NCBI RefSeq assembly: GCF_000473085.1
Contig: NZ_AXBA01000005.1
Location: 62,001 to 126,000 of the forward strand
Length of the DNA: 64,000 nt
Source of the DNA: Azorhizobium doebereinerae UFLA1-100
GTDB lineage: Bacteria > Pseudomonadota > Alphaproteobacteria > Rhizobiales > Xanthobacteraceae
Reading direction: 5' to 3'
A model generated the notes under the pieces. It had not been told where the DNA came from, ran no database searches, and saw only the letters and a program-made list of their open reading frames with translations. Below are positions 1-9,870 of this stretch, one piece after another. Position 1 is the stretch's first letter; the number at the start of each line of letters is the position of its first letter. A program made the position numbers and the translations under genes.

Positions 1-258
1 CCGGCGGTAGAAGACCCAGCTCGCCTCGCGGTGCCGCTCCACCAGGCCGGCCTCGGCCAGGAGCTTGAGGTGGCGCGAGATGCGCGGCTGCGACTGGCCC
101 ATGATCTCGGTCAGGTCCGACACCGTCAGGTCCGCCTCGCCGAGCACGGCGAGCAGGCGCAGGCGCGTGTCCTCGCCGGCCGCCTTGAGGCCGTCGAGCA
201 GCGTGCCGAACGCCAGGCGCGGCGTAAATTCGGAAGGCAATCCAAAAGACATAAACAT
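1..258 (-). CDS. ArsR-family transcriptional regulator (partial, C-terminus beyond the left edge)
   Basis: The 86 visible codons encode a winged helix-turn-helix of the ArsR/SmtB type. The recognition helix reads SQPRISRHLKLLAEAGLVE and the wing reads HREASWVFYRR, where the window ends. No metal-binding cysteine motif is visible in this part. In rhizobial relatives such a domain is often fused to a C-terminal SAM-dependent methyltransferase domain and lies next to metF; that part cannot be seen here, so this is only a possibility. Two in-frame ATGs, at 258 and 252, could be the start, and both fall inside an AT-rich palindrome (250-267) that is probably its own operator. The family call is safe; the role is unknown. 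Confidence 0.85.
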   Translation of the reverse strand, partial: MFMSFGLPSEFTPRLAFGTLLDGLKAAGEDTRLRLLAVLGEADLTVSDLTEIMGQSQPRISRHLKLLAEAGLVERHREASWVFYRR

Positions 259-267
259 ATCTTTATG
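250..267. promoter_or_regulatory. AT-rich palindrome, probable ArsR-type operator
   Basis: CATAAA-N6-TTTATG forms an inverted repeat. The inner 16 bases, ATAAACATATCTTTAT, are palindromic except for one mismatched pair. The site stands out from the GC-rich surroundings and overlaps both candidate start codons of the regulator, so bound protein would block its own promoter or translation start. No binding data are available; the assignment rests on symmetry and position. Confidence 0.5.
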
Positions 268-509
268 TGCAAAAAGGATACAGTGCAAGCAGACTCGACG
301 GCCGGGCTTGCGTGAAGCCTTCACGATCGTTTGTCGGCGTCCCCGCGGTCATTGCGCCGCCGCATTCGCAGGGCTACAGACCCATACTCGGAACCAAACT
401 CAACTCTGAGTCCTTGAAGCTTCAGCCTGCGTCAAATGGATCCAAAGTGGGACGATGATTCAGGTCCGCGTTTCCAATTTCGACACGTTTCGGGGTTAAC
501 AACAGTCCC

Positions 510-1769
510 ATGACGCTGCGCACTTCTCTCCTTATTTCGCTTGGGGCCTCTCTGCTCGCCGTGTCCGCTCACGCGCAGACGATCCCCGGTCGCTATTATC
601 TCCCCTCGTCGGACGATGAGGAGACGGGTGCCATCACGTCCGAGGCGCCGCCGGCCGCCCTGCCGCAGCAGGGCCCGGCAGGTTCGGTTCCCGGCTATGA
701 CGATCCCTATGCGCGGCCGGCCCGCCGCAGCGATGCCGTCGAGAGCGCGCCGATCTCGGCCCCCGTCGGCGCGCCGCAGGCCACCTATGCCCCGCAGGTG
801 CCCTACACCGCGCAGCAGACCCCCGCCTACAATACCCAGCAGGGCTATGCGCAGCCGTCCGGCGCGCAGACCGGCTCGCAGCCCATGTCCATCGCCCCGC
901 AGGGTGGCTATGCGACGGCCCCGGCGGCGCAGGGCGCCGGCCAGACCGCGAGCTACGGCCAGCCGCAGCCCGGCCAGCAGCAGATCTATATCCAGGGTCC
1001 GAACGGCGGCCAGCCGGTCGCCGTGGCGCCGCAGGGCAGCGCTCCGGGCTACAACCCGCGCACCGGCTACATGCCGCCGCAGAGCTACGAGCAGCAGCAG
1101 GCCAGCCGCGGCCAGGCCAACCCCTCCGCGGGCTATGTGGTCCAGCCGCAGCCGGGTTCGGTGCAGGCCGCCCAGGGCGGCGTCCAGCCGCCGGCCGGCG
1201 TGTACAGCCCGAACGCCGCCGTGGTGCCCGGCACCGCCGAGGCGCCGTCCGGCCCGCGCATCGAGGACGTCGATCCCAGCGAGCCGGTGCCGGATCGCTT
1301 CCGCCGCCAGACGGTGGACTATGTGACCTCGCAGCCCGCCGGCACGATCGTCATCGATACGCCGAACACCTACCTTTATTACGTGATGGGTGGCGGCAAG
1401 GCGATCCGCTACGGCATCGGCGTGGGCCGCGACGGCTTCACCTGGGCCGGCACGGAGAAGATCACCCGCAAGGCGGAATGGGCCGACTGGCGCCCGCCGG
1501 CGGAGATGATCCAGCGCCAGCCCTACCTGCCGCGCTTCATGGCCGGCGGCCCGGGCAACCCGCTCGGTGCCCGCACGCTCTATCTGGGCGGCACAGTCTA
1601 CCGCATCCACGGCACCAACGAGCCGCAGACCATCGGCAAGTTCGTGTCCTCGGGCTGCTTCCGCATGCTGAACAACGACGTGGAAGACCTGTTCGACCGC
1701 GTCAACGTGGGCACCAAGGTGGTGATCCTGCCGAAGAGCGGCGGCGCCCAGGCCAACGCCCAGCGCTGA
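510..1769 (+). CDS. L,D-transpeptidase (YkuD domain) with long Gln/Pro-rich linker
   Basis: A 419-residue exported protein. Residues 1-22 form a signal peptide ending in AHA-Q. Residues 25 to about 255 are low-complexity and rich in Gln, Pro, Gly and Tyr. A YkuD catalytic domain follows (about 278-411). The active-site motif is present: His367 in HGTNEP and Cys383 in SSGCFRM. Family members make 3-3 peptidoglycan cross-links or attach proteins to peptidoglycan in the periplasm. The linker is much longer than in minimal YkuD proteins and may span part of the envelope. The gene is monocistronic, ending in a strong intrinsic terminator at 1791-1813. The start ATG has no strong Shine-Dalgarno sequence but gives a complete signal peptide. 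Confidence 0.92.
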   Translation: MTLRTSLLISLGASLLAVSAHAQTIPGRYYLPSSDDEETGAITSEAPPAALPQQGPAGSVPGYDDPYARPARRSDAVESAPISAPVGAPQATYAPQVPYTAQQTPAYNTQQGYAQPSGAQTGSQPMSIAPQGGYATAPAAQGAGQTASYGQPQPGQQQIYIQGPNGGQPVAVAPQGSAPGYNPRTGYMPPQSYEQQQASRGQANPSAGYVVQPQPGSVQAAQGGVQPPAGVYSPNAAVVPGTAEAPSGPRIEDVDPSEPVPDRFRRQTVDYVTSQPAGTIVIDTPNTYLYYVMGGGKAIRYGIGVGRDGFTWAGTEKITRKAEWADWRPPAEMIQRQPYLPRFMAGGPGNPLGARTLYLGGTVYRIHGTNEPQTIGKFVSSGCFRMLNNDVEDLFDRVNVGTKVVILPKSGGAQANAQR

Positions 1770-1790
1770 ACCCATTCGTTTCGATGCAGA

Positions 1791-1820
1791 AGGGCGCGCC
1801 TCCGGCGCGCCCTTTTTGTT
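1791..1820 (+). terminator. Rho-independent terminator of the L,D-transpeptidase gene
   Basis: A perfect 10-bp stem, AGGGCGCGCC / GGCGCGCCCT, with a 3-base loop is followed directly by a T-rich tract (TTTTGTTTC). It lies 22 bases after the stop codon. Confidence 0.92.
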
Positions 1821-1867
1821 TCTTGCGCCCGGCGAAGGGTGCTACGCCCTCCCCCGGAGGTGCGGCG

Positions 1868-2320
1868 ATGGCGCTGATCGTGAGAGACCCGGTGGCCGGC
1901 GACGAGGCCGAATGGCGGCGGCTCTGGGCCGGCTATAACGACTTCTACCGGGCCGATGTGCCGGACGAGGTCACCAGCTACACCTGGGCCCGCGTGCTCG
2001 ACCCCGCCTCCCCTCTGTTCGGTCTCGTGGCCGAACTGGACGGCCGGCTCGCCGGCATGGCCTTGTGCGTGCAGCACGAGGGCACCTGGAGCCTGACCGG
2101 CCTGTGCTATCTGGAAGACCTGTTCGTCGACCCCGAGGCGCGCGGCGCCGGCGTCGGCCGGGCGCTGATGGACCATCTGGTGGCGCTGTGCCGCGCCCAG
2201 GGCTGGTCCGACCTCTACTGGCACACCCGCGACACCAACACGGCCGCGCGCAGCCTCTATGACACGTATGTCGCCGCCGACGACCATGTGCGCTACCGCA
2301 TGGAGCTGGACCGGGACTAG
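1868..2320 (+). CDS. GNAT family N-acetyltransferase
   Basis: A 150-residue protein with the GNAT fold. The acetyl-CoA-binding motif A reads LEDLFVDPEARGAGVGRALMDHL, with the R/Q-x-x-G-x-G/A signature as RGAGVG. The C-terminal part has the usual W-x-T-x-x-x-N-x-x-A-x-x-L-Y pattern (HTRDTNTAARSLYD). The substrate cannot be told from the sequence. The ATG at 1868 is preceded by a good ribosome binding site (CGGAGG), and the frame upstream of it reads into the previous gene, so a longer start is unlikely. It is convergent with yifB, 12 bases away. Confidence 0.9.
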   Translation: MALIVRDPVAGDEAEWRRLWAGYNDFYRADVPDEVTSYTWARVLDPASPLFGLVAELDGRLAGMALCVQHEGTWSLTGLCYLEDLFVDPEARGAGVGRALMDHLVALCRAQGWSDLYWHTRDTNTAARSLYDTYVAADDHVRYRMELDRD

Positions 2321-2332
2321 AACCCGCGCCGG

Positions 2333-3865
<1,533 letters not shown>

Positions 3866-4032
3866 GCCCGCGCCCCCAAAGCCCCAAGCTCGCCTTACGG
3901 TAGTGGAGGCGGCCGGGGCGCACAAGAACGGATTGGGAACGCCCGTTGACGGGGCCTTTATGTACGCGGACGGCCTTCCCGATCGCGCCTTTATGCCAGG
4001 CGGGGGGATAAGACGGCGGAAAGGTGCTTCCC

Positions 4033-4227
4033 ATGCCCTACCGTCCCACGCCCTACCGTTCGCCCGCCGCTCTCACCGCGCTTGTCGTTCACCGCGCCGC
4101 CCACGCGCGGCTGCCCGTCGGCATCCCCGGCACGCTGATGCGCATGGCGCTCAAGCTTGCGGTCCTGGCGCCGCTGGTGCTCGGTGCCTTCGCCCTGCGC
4201 TACGCGGCGATGCTCTTTCAGCCCTGA
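4033..4227 (+). CDS. Small hypothetical protein with one membrane segment
   Basis: A 64-residue frame beginning with ATG 8 bases after AAAGG. The N-terminal half is Pro/Arg/Ala-rich. One hydrophobic stretch (about 38-60, MALKLAVLAPLVLGAFALRY) could cross the membrane. I do not recognise the protein. It is divergent from yifB and overlaps the end of the convergent acyl-carrier-like gene by 10 bases. The support is a good ribosome binding site and a plausible membrane helix; in DNA this GC-rich a chance frame is possible. Confidence 0.45.
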   Translation: MPYRPTPYRSPAALTALVVHRAAHARLPVGIPGTLMRMALKLAVLAPLVLGAFALRYAAMLFQP

Positions 4228-4559
4228 ACCGCGCGGGGGTTGAGATCGACGGCCCGGGCGACGAAGTCGTCCGCCAGGAAAGGCGGCTGCTTGTAGAAGC
4301 CGGCCAGCCAGCTCGCCAGCAGGCACAGTTCCTCAAGCCTGACCAGTTCGTCCAGCGCATCGTCCGGAAAGCGGATCTGGAAGGCCTCGCTGACGATTTC
4401 CATCACCTGCTCGACCTGCTCGGCGTCGAGCCCGAGATCTTTCTCGATGGTGGCGTGGCGGGTCAGCTGTTCTTCCGGAATGCCATAGTCGTCGCGGATC
4501 AGCTTCACGATCCAGCGGAACATGTTCATCCAGTTCTTGACGTCTTCCGAGCCGCGCAT
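4218..4559 (-). CDS. Acyl-carrier-protein-like protein lacking the phosphopantetheine serine
   Basis: A 113-residue acidic helical protein. The middle (ATIEKDLGLDAEQVEQVMEIV) lines up with the helix-II region of acyl carrier proteins, where DSL normally places the serine that takes 4'-phosphopantetheine. Here the residue is Ala (DAEQ), so it cannot be loaded in the usual way. The same layout occurs in DUF1493-type ACP-like proteins. The ATG at 4559 is chosen because GGGAG lies 5 bases upstream; a GTG at 4571 is an alternative. The function is unknown. It stands alone between yifB/the small ORF and the XRE regulator. Confidence 0.65.
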   Translation of the reverse strand: MRGSEDVKNWMNMFRWIVKLIRDDYGIPEEQLTRHATIEKDLGLDAEQVEQVMEIVSEAFQIRFPDDALDELVRLEELCLLASWLAGFYKQPPFLADDFVARAVDLNPRAVQG

Positions 4560-4662
4560 GCCCTCTCCCACGCCCGAGTTCGACAGGCGCCCGTACCGTC
4601 TCCTCGCACGCGTAGCATGCGGAGCTTGGCTCCAGCTTGCGCATCCGCAACAAGATCCGGCT

Positions 4663-5457
4663 TCAGGGCGCGAAGGGGGTGAGCACGACGAGCTTGCTCC
4701 GCCCGCCCGGCAGGGGCACCAGGGTCACCTGCTCGAACTGCACCAGCGCCCCTTCCGCGTCGCGGAACAGGCGCAGCCCGCCCTCGCGGCCGAGCACCGC
4801 CTGGGCTTCCCACAGGCGCGCGAACAGCGGCGCGCCGGCCTTGAGCTCGGCGACGAGCATGGCAAGCGCCGGTTCGGCCATGTGCCGGGAGGTGTCGGCG
4901 CGGAATTCCGCCAGCACGCGGCGCGCCCGCTCCGCATGGTCGGGGATCAGCGCCACCGCCGCCGGCGACAGGAAGATGAAACGCAGCAGGTTGCGCTCGG
5001 CCGCCCCGTCCAGCCAGCCCCGGAACAGCTCCGCCGCCGGGCCGTTCCAGGCCCGCGCGGTCCAGGCGCCGTCCAGCATGTAGGCGGGATAGGGCAGGGC
5101 CTCGATCATCCGCAGCAGGGGGTTCAGCGTGCCGGGCGGGTCCTCGCCGGGCGGCTCCGGATCCTCGCGGCCGGCAAGGTCGAACAGATAGGCCCGCTCG
5201 GCCGGCGACAGCCCGAAGGCCCGCGCCAGGCGCGCCACCGCGGACGCCGAGAGCGACACGTCGCGCGCCTGCTCGATCCAGGTGTACCAGGTGGCGCTGA
5301 GGCCGGCGATCTGCGCCATCTCCTCCCGCCGCAAGCCCGGCGTGCGGCGCCGGCGCAGGTCGAGGAAGCCATGGCCGGCGGGATCGAGCCGCTCGCGCTG
5401 AGCCCGGACGAAGCCGGCGAGCGCCCGGCGGCGGGCCATATCGGGTGCGGTGATCAT
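4663..5457 (-). CDS. XRE-family regulator with MmyB-like ligand-binding domain
   Basis: A 264-residue protein. Residues 8-90 form a helix-turn-helix of the XRE type with the family marker RRRRTPGLRREEMAQIAGLS, then TWYTWIEQARDVSLS. The rest is a MmyB-like ligand-binding domain (YPAYMLDGAWTARAWNGPA, then RFIFLSP). Related regulators control oxidoreductase or methyltransferase genes divergent from them; some are thought to bind fatty-acid-like ligands. The start ATG (MITAPDM) is the first in-frame ATG after a clean palindrome at 5471-5491. The methyltransferase on the other side of that palindrome is the probable target. Confidence 0.9.
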   Translation of the reverse strand: MITAPDMARRRALAGFVRAQRERLDPAGHGFLDLRRRRTPGLRREEMAQIAGLSATWYTWIEQARDVSLSASAVARLARAFGLSPAERAYLFDLAGREDPEPPGEDPPGTLNPLLRMIEALPYPAYMLDGAWTARAWNGPAAELFRGWLDGAAERNLLRFIFLSPAAVALIPDHAERARRVLAEFRADTSRHMAEPALAMLVAELKAGAPLFARLWEAQAVLGREGGLRLFRDAEGALVQFEQVTLVPLPGGRSKLVVLTPFAP

Positions 5458-5470
5458 GGTGGCGTTTATA

Positions 5471-5491
5471 CCAGGATAAGATTGATCCTGG
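5471..5491. promoter_or_regulatory. Palindrome between XRE regulator and methyltransferase (candidate operator)
   Basis: CCAGGAT-N7-ATCCTGG, a perfect 7-bp inverted repeat, lies 14 bases before the regulator's start codon. On the minus strand a TATAAA, a possible -10 element, follows at once. Position and symmetry suggest that the XRE protein binds here and controls both divergent genes. Confidence 0.5.
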
Positions 5492-5636
5492 CACCTGTTT
5501 ACGGGCGGGCCTAGCACAGCGGAGCCGCCGCTTGGCGACCGCCGCGACGCCGCCGGACGGCTTGCCCGTCCGATGGCGTCGCGGTGAAGATGCCCGTCAC
5601 ATCGGTCAGCGCCCGCAGGGCCGATCAAGAGGAAAG

Positions 5637-6419
5637 ATGTCCATGTCCCATCCCGCCCGCCCCGGCCACGAGGGCCACGTCTCCGCCCAGTTCAGCCCCC
5701 AGGCCCAGGCCTATGTGGCAAGCGAGGTCCACGCCAAGGGCGCCGATCTCGCGGCGCTGGCGGCCCGGCTCGCCGGGGCCGGGGTCGGGCGCCTGCTGGA
5801 TCTCGGCTGCGGCGGCGGCCATGTGAGCTTCACCGCCGCCCCGCACGTGGGCGCGGTGGTCGCCTACGATCTGTCGGCGGAGATGCTGGCGGCGGTGGCC
5901 GGCGAAGCCGCGGCGCGGGGGCTGGCGAATATCGAGACCGTGCGCGGCGTGGCGGAGGAACTGCCGTTCCCGGACGCGAGCTTCGACGTGGTGGTCTCGC
6001 GCTACAGCGCCCACCACTGGCGCGACCTCGGCGCGGGCCTGCGCCAGGCGCGGCGGGTGGTGAAGCCGGCCGGCACGGTGATCTTCATGGATGTGGTGGC
6101 GCCGCCCACCCCGCTGCTCGACACTTTCGTCCAGAGCATTGAGCTGCTGCGCGACACCTCCCATGTGCGGGACTATTCGGTGGCGCAGTGGACGGCGGCG
6201 GCGGAGGTCGCCGGGCTGGTGCTGAAGGGGGTGGAGACGCGGCGCCTCAAGCTGGAGTTCGCCTCCTGGATCGCCCGCATGAAGACGCCGCCGGTGCTGG
6301 CGGCGGCGATCCGCGCGCTGGAGGAAAGCGCCTCCGGGCCGGTGCGCGACTATTTCGAGATCGAGCCGGACGGCACCTTCACGCTCGACACCGCCAGCCT
6401 CGTCTTCGCCCCGGCATGA
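5637..6419 (+). CDS. Class I SAM-dependent methyltransferase
   Basis: A 260-residue Rossmann-type methyltransferase (Methyltransf_11/UbiE-like). Motif I is LLDLGCGGGHVSF (about 53-65), the acidic end of strand 2 is VVAYDLSAEML, motif post-I is AEELPFPDASFDVVVSRYSAHHW, and a late strand reads GTVIFMDVVAPP. These bind SAM; the acceptor cannot be told. The ATG follows AGAGGAAAG at the right distance. It is transcribed away from the XRE regulator and is probably its target. It is convergent with the PHA-system gene. Confidence 0.9.
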   Translation: MSMSHPARPGHEGHVSAQFSPQAQAYVASEVHAKGADLAALAARLAGAGVGRLLDLGCGGGHVSFTAAPHVGAVVAYDLSAEMLAAVAGEAAARGLANIETVRGVAEELPFPDASFDVVVSRYSAHHWRDLGAGLRQARRVVKPAGTVIFMDVVAPPTPLLDTFVQSIELLRDTSHVRDYSVAQWTAAAEVAGLVLKGVETRRLKLEFASWIARMKTPPVLAAAIRALEESASGPVRDYFEIEPDGTFTLDTASLVFAPA

Positions 6420-6426
6420 CGCCGGA

Positions 6427-6449
6427 GGCCCCGGTCAATGGCCGGGGCC
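6427..6449. terminator. Hairpin between convergent genes, possible bidirectional terminator
   Basis: GGCCCCGG and CCGGGGCC form an 8-bp perfect stem with a 7-base loop, midway between the methyltransferase stop and the convergent stop at 6462. There is no T tract, so its terminator role is inferred. Confidence 0.4.
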
Positions 6450-6461
6450 GTACGGGGGCGC

Positions 6462-6773
6462 CTATTTCTTCTCCAGCAGCACGGTGCCCTGCTTCTGGAT
6501 CAGGTCCTTGATCTTGGTGCCGGCCAGATGGAGCAGATAGGGCAGCTCGACGGCGAGATGCACCGCATCCTCCGCCACGTCGATCTGCCCCGCGGCCTGC
6601 TGGCCCATGGCCGCCACCTTGAAGTCCAGGTGGGCGTCGGTCCAGGTGTCCTCGACGATCGTGATCTTGTCGCCGAACTTCTCCCGCAGCAGGCTGGTGC
6701 CCTTCTGCAGGCGGCGCACCGCCTCCTCGCGGCCGAGGCTGTGAGGGACGGAAACGGTGAGCGGTGCAGCCAT
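6462..6773 (-). CDS. Polyhydroxyalkanoic acid system (PHA_gran_rgn) family protein
   Basis: A 103-residue protein that starts VSVPHSLGREEAVRRLQ and has the short alpha/beta pattern of the putative PHA-granule-regulation family (DTWTDAHLDFKVAAMGQQAAGQIDVAEDAVHLAVELP, given here in outline). Family members of about 90-110 residues are common in alpha- and gammaproteobacteria, often near polyester genes, but their biochemical role is not settled. No PHA synthesis gene is visible here. The ATG at 6773 follows AAGGAG. It lies 58 bases downstream of gshB on the same strand and may be cotranscribed with it. Confidence 0.75.
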   Translation of the reverse strand: MAAPLTVSVPHSLGREEAVRRLQKGTSLLREKFGDKITIVEDTWTDAHLDFKVAAMGQQAAGQIDVAEDAVHLAVELPYLLHLAGTKIKDLIQKQGTVLLEKK

Positions 6774-6831
6774 GCGAGGCTCCTTGCCGGGCGGATGACC
6801 CGCTTGTGCCAGTGACAATGTGCGCACGCCC

Positions 6832-7776
6832 TCAGGCGCCGCGCTTTTCCTCGATCTTGTCCCAGATCTGGACGGCGATGTCCGGCCCGCCCAGGCGCTT
6901 GATGGCGCGCAGGCCGGTGGGCGAGGTGACGTTGATCTCGGTCAGGTTGCCGTCGATCACGTCGATGCCCACGAACAGCAGCCCCATCTTGCGCAGCGAG
7001 GGGCCGATGCGGGTGCAGATCTCCTTCTCCCGGTCGGTGAGGTCGGTGGGCCGTGCCGCCCCGCCACGCACCATGTTGGAGCGCAGGTCGCCCTCGCTCG
7101 GCACGCGGTTCACCGCTCCCGCCGCCTCGCCATCCACCAGGATGATGCGCTTGTCGCCATGCTTCACGGCGGGGAGGAAGCGCTGGATCACCCATGGCTC
7201 GCGGAAAGTCACAGCGAAGAAATCATAGAGCGAGCCGAAATTGAGGTCATCCTCGGTGAGGCGAAACACGGCGCCGCCGCCGTGCCCGTAGAGCGGCTTC
7301 ATCACCACGTCCTTGAACTCGGCGCGGAACGCCTTGATCTCGTCGAGGTCGCGGGTGATCAGCGTCGGCGGCATCAGGTCGGGAAATTCGGTGACGAAGA
7401 TCTTCTCCGGCGCGTTGCGCACATGGGCCGGGTCGTTCACCACCAGGGTCTTGGGGTGGATGCGCTCCAGAAGGTGCGTCGTCGTCACATAGGCCATGTC
7501 GAACGGCGGGTCCTGGCGCAGCAGCACCACGTCGTAATCCGACAGCGCCACGCGGCGCTTCTCGCCCAATTGGAAATGCTTGCCCACCTCGTCCGCCACG
7601 GTGAGCGGCTCGATGGTGGCGAACACCTGGCCGTCGCGCATGGCGAGGCGCTCGGGCGTGTAGTGGACCAGGGAATGGCCCCGGCGCTGGGCTTCCAGCA
7701 GCAAGGCAAAGGTGGAATCGCCCGCCACATTGATGTGGGCGATATGGTCCATCTGGACCGCGACCTGAAGGCTCAT
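6832..7776 (-). CDS. gshB: Glutathione synthetase
   Basis: A 314-residue ATP-grasp enzyme that joins gamma-glutamylcysteine and glycine. The N-terminal substrate domain starts [20 protein letters not shown]. Then come [36 protein letters not shown], the grasp loop [17 protein letters not shown], and the C-terminal ligand motif [19 protein letters not shown], all typical of proteobacterial GshB. The length fits the family (about 315). It is the cytosolic last step of glutathione synthesis. No gshA lies in the window. Confidence 0.97.
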   Translation of the reverse strand: MSLQVAVQMDHIAHINVAGDSTFALLLEAQRRGHSLVHYTPERLAMRDGQVFATIEPLTVADEVGKHFQLGEKRRVALSDYDVVLLRQDPPFDMAYVTTTHLLERIHPKTLVVNDPAHVRNAPEKIFVTEFPDLMPPTLITRDLDEIKAFRAEFKDVVMKPLYGHGGGAVFRLTEDDLNFGSLYDFFAVTFREPWVIQRFLPAVKHGDKRIILVDGEAAGAVNRVPSEGDLRSNMVRGGAARPTDLTDREKEICTRIGPSLRKMGLLFVGIDVIDGNLTEINVTSPTGLRAIKRLGGPDIAVQIWDKIEEKRGA

Positions 7777-7905
7777 GGGATGCTCCGGCGGATGCCCGGA
7801 AAGGGGTGTCCCCTGTTATCTATCGCCCCCGGCGGCCCACCGCCAGACCGGCGCGGCGTTTTGCGGCCGCGCGGCGCCTTCCGGGCCGCAGCCCCGGCGG
7901 CCGCC

Positions 7906-9870
7906 TCAGGGCGCAGCGGCTTCCGCGGCCGGGGCGGCAGCCAGCGCATCCATGCGGGCCCGCTCCTTCTGGAAGGCGGCGACGACATCGCCCTGGAGGA
8001 TGCGCCCGCCCGCCAGCTTCACGCGGGTGGGGTCGGCATAATGGCCGTTGATCTTCAGTTCGTAATAGAGATGCGGCCCGGTGGAGAGGCCGGTGGAGCC
8101 CACATAGGCGATGGTCTGGCCCTGGCGCACCCGCTGGCCCACCTTCAGGCTGGAAGGGAAGCCGGCCACATGGGCATAGGTGGTCTCGTAGCCGCCGTCG
8201 TGCCGCAGCCGCACATATTTGCCGTAGCCGCTCTCGTAATCGATCTTCTCCACCACGCCGGACCCCGCCGCCACGATGGGCGAGCCCGCCGGCCCGGCAT
8301 AATCCACGCCGTTGTGGAACCGCCGGTCGCCGAGGATCGGATGGACACGCCAGCCGAAACCATCGCCCAGCCGCCCGTTGGCGAACGGCTTGCGCAGCAG
8401 CAGCTTGGTCAGCGAGCGGCCGTCGGCGTCGTAATAGTCCACCGCGCCGTCGTCGGGGGTCTTGAAGCGATAATAGCGCCGCGTCCGGCCATCCACCTTC
8501 AGCGCGGCGAAGGCGATCTCCTGACGGAACTCCTCCTGCCGGCTGTCGTCCCGCTCCGGCGGCGCATAGACGAGGTCGATGCTGTCCGTGGCGGCGAGCG
8601 GGGCATCGAGGTTCACGTCATGGTCGGCGAGGCGTACCAGCTCATCCACCAGCCCTTCGTCGACCACCTTGGCGTCGGCGAGGCGATAGAGCCCGTCGCG
8701 CACGGTCACGCCATCGAGCAGCGCCGGGTCGATCTCATCCGCGCCCGCCGGAGCCGCGGCCTGCCGGGGCGGATCCGGCGGCAGGGGCACATAGGCGCCG
8801 GCATCCGTCGCGGCGAGCCGGGCCAGCGTCGCCGTGCCGCGCACCAGGCGGACCTTCAGCGGCCGCGCCGCCCGCCCCTCCAGGGCGGCGGGCTCGGACA
8901 GCACGATCTCCTCGCCGCCGCCGAAGCTGGAGCGGAAGCCGAAGGGGCCGCGCCGCAGCGCCGTGGCCAGGGCCTGCGCGTCCTCGGTATCGACCCCGGC
9001 GGCGCGCAGCATGTCCTCCGGCGTATCGCCGGATTTCGCCACCAGCACCCGGTCGGCCAGGATGGGGACGGCCTCGCCCTTCGCCAGCACGGAGACATTC
9101 TCCGGCACGCCGATGGCGCTGGTGTCGTCTTCGAACATGGCGAAGCCCGGCGCCGCAGGGGGTGGGGGCGGCGGAGGCGGCACGGAGGCGCCCTGCAGGA
9201 TCTCCGGCGGCAAATGGACGGGCGGGGGCGGCGCCGGCGCAAATCCGAGGGCCGCGCCGGGCGGCGGCGCGGCCGCCGGGGCGCGCCGCGCCATGGCGCC
9301 GAGCGCGAGGTCAGCCACCGCTTGCGCCTCCTGCGCCCGGGTGCGGGCGCCCTTCACCCCGTCGCGCCGGGCACTGGCCAGAGCGGCCGGCGGCAGCGGC
9401 GGAGGCTCATCCTCGGCGACGGGCTGGGCCTCGGGCGGCGGACGCCGCTGCGGCTGCGGCACGTCCGGCGTTGCCGCCACCACCGCCGCGAGCTTCGCCG
9501 CCACGTGGGTGAAGGCATGCATGCCGGAGGCGGTCAGTTGCTCCACCTTCAGCTCGCGCGAGAGATCGCGCCTGGCCGCACGCATGGCCTCCAGATGCAG
9601 CCGGTCGCCGCGGGGCTTGTCGAGCGGGCGCCGGCTCAGGAGGCGGGCGGCGAGGATCGGGCGCGAGACATGGCGGCTGTCGCGGCTGATGGACGCGAAC
9701 AGTGCGCCGCACATGAGCGCCAGGGCCACCGCTCCCATGAGGCCGGTGGCGGACAGCCAGCGCGCGTTGAACCGGCGGCGCTCCGGCCCCGTCCCCGCCT
9801 CGCGGTGCTCAAGCCCGTCGAGGCCCAGCGGCGGGGCCTCCCACAGCGGAACGGCAGAACCGGCCTGCAA
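7906..9870 (-). CDS. M23-family (LytM) peptidoglycan endopeptidase-like membrane protein
   Basis: A 654-residue protein. One N-terminal membrane segment lies at about 42-60 (LMGAVALALMCGALFASI). A long Pro/Ala-rich periplasmic linker follows, then a LysM-like region (VLVAKSGDTPEDMLRAAGV) and a C-terminal M23 domain (about 500-620). Zinc ligands His519 and Asp523 (HNGVDYAGP) and catalytic-type His567 (YAH) are present. The usual H-x-H motif is HLY (His600, Tyr602), so the third canonical zinc ligand is replaced. It may be an altered enzyme or a non-catalytic LytM regulator of other hydrolases. The ATG at 9870 is the first plausible one; upstream sequence is non-coding. Confidence 0.85.
   Translation of the reverse strand: MQAGSAVPLWEAPPLGLDGLEHREAGTGPERRRFNARWLSATGLMGAVALALMCGALFASISRDSRHVSRPILAARLLSRRPLDKPRGDRLHLEAMRAARRDLSRELKVEQLTASGMHAFTHVAAKLAAVVAATPDVPQPQRRPPPEAQPVAEDEPPPLPPAALASARRDGVKGARTRAQEAQAVADLALGAMARRAPAAAPPPGAALGFAPAPPPPVHLPPEILQGASVPPPPPPPPAAPGFAMFEDDTSAIGVPENVSVLAKGEAVPILADRVLVAKSGDTPEDMLRAAGVDTEDAQALATALRRGPFGFRSSFGGGEEIVLSEPAALEGRAARPLKVRLVRGTATLARLAATDAGAYVPLPPDPPRQAAAPAGADEIDPALLDGVTVRDGLYRLADAKVVDEGLVDELVRLADHDVNLDAPLAATDSIDLVYAPPERDDSRQEEFRQEIAFAALKVDGRTRRYYRFKTPDDGAVDYYDADGRSLTKLLLRKPFANGRLGDGFGWRVHPILGDRRFHNGVDYAGPAGSPIVAAGSGVVEKIDYESGYGKYVRLRHDGGYETTYAHVAGFPSSLKVGQRVRQGQTIAYVGSTGLSTGPHLYYELKINGHYADPTRVKLAGGRILQGDVVAAFQKERARMDALAAAPAAEAAAP

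Noticed and set aside
3-409. Two plus-strand frames in the ArsR region
   Set aside because: They are antisense to the ArsR winged helix, which has a clear recognition helix, and continue into the promoter region.
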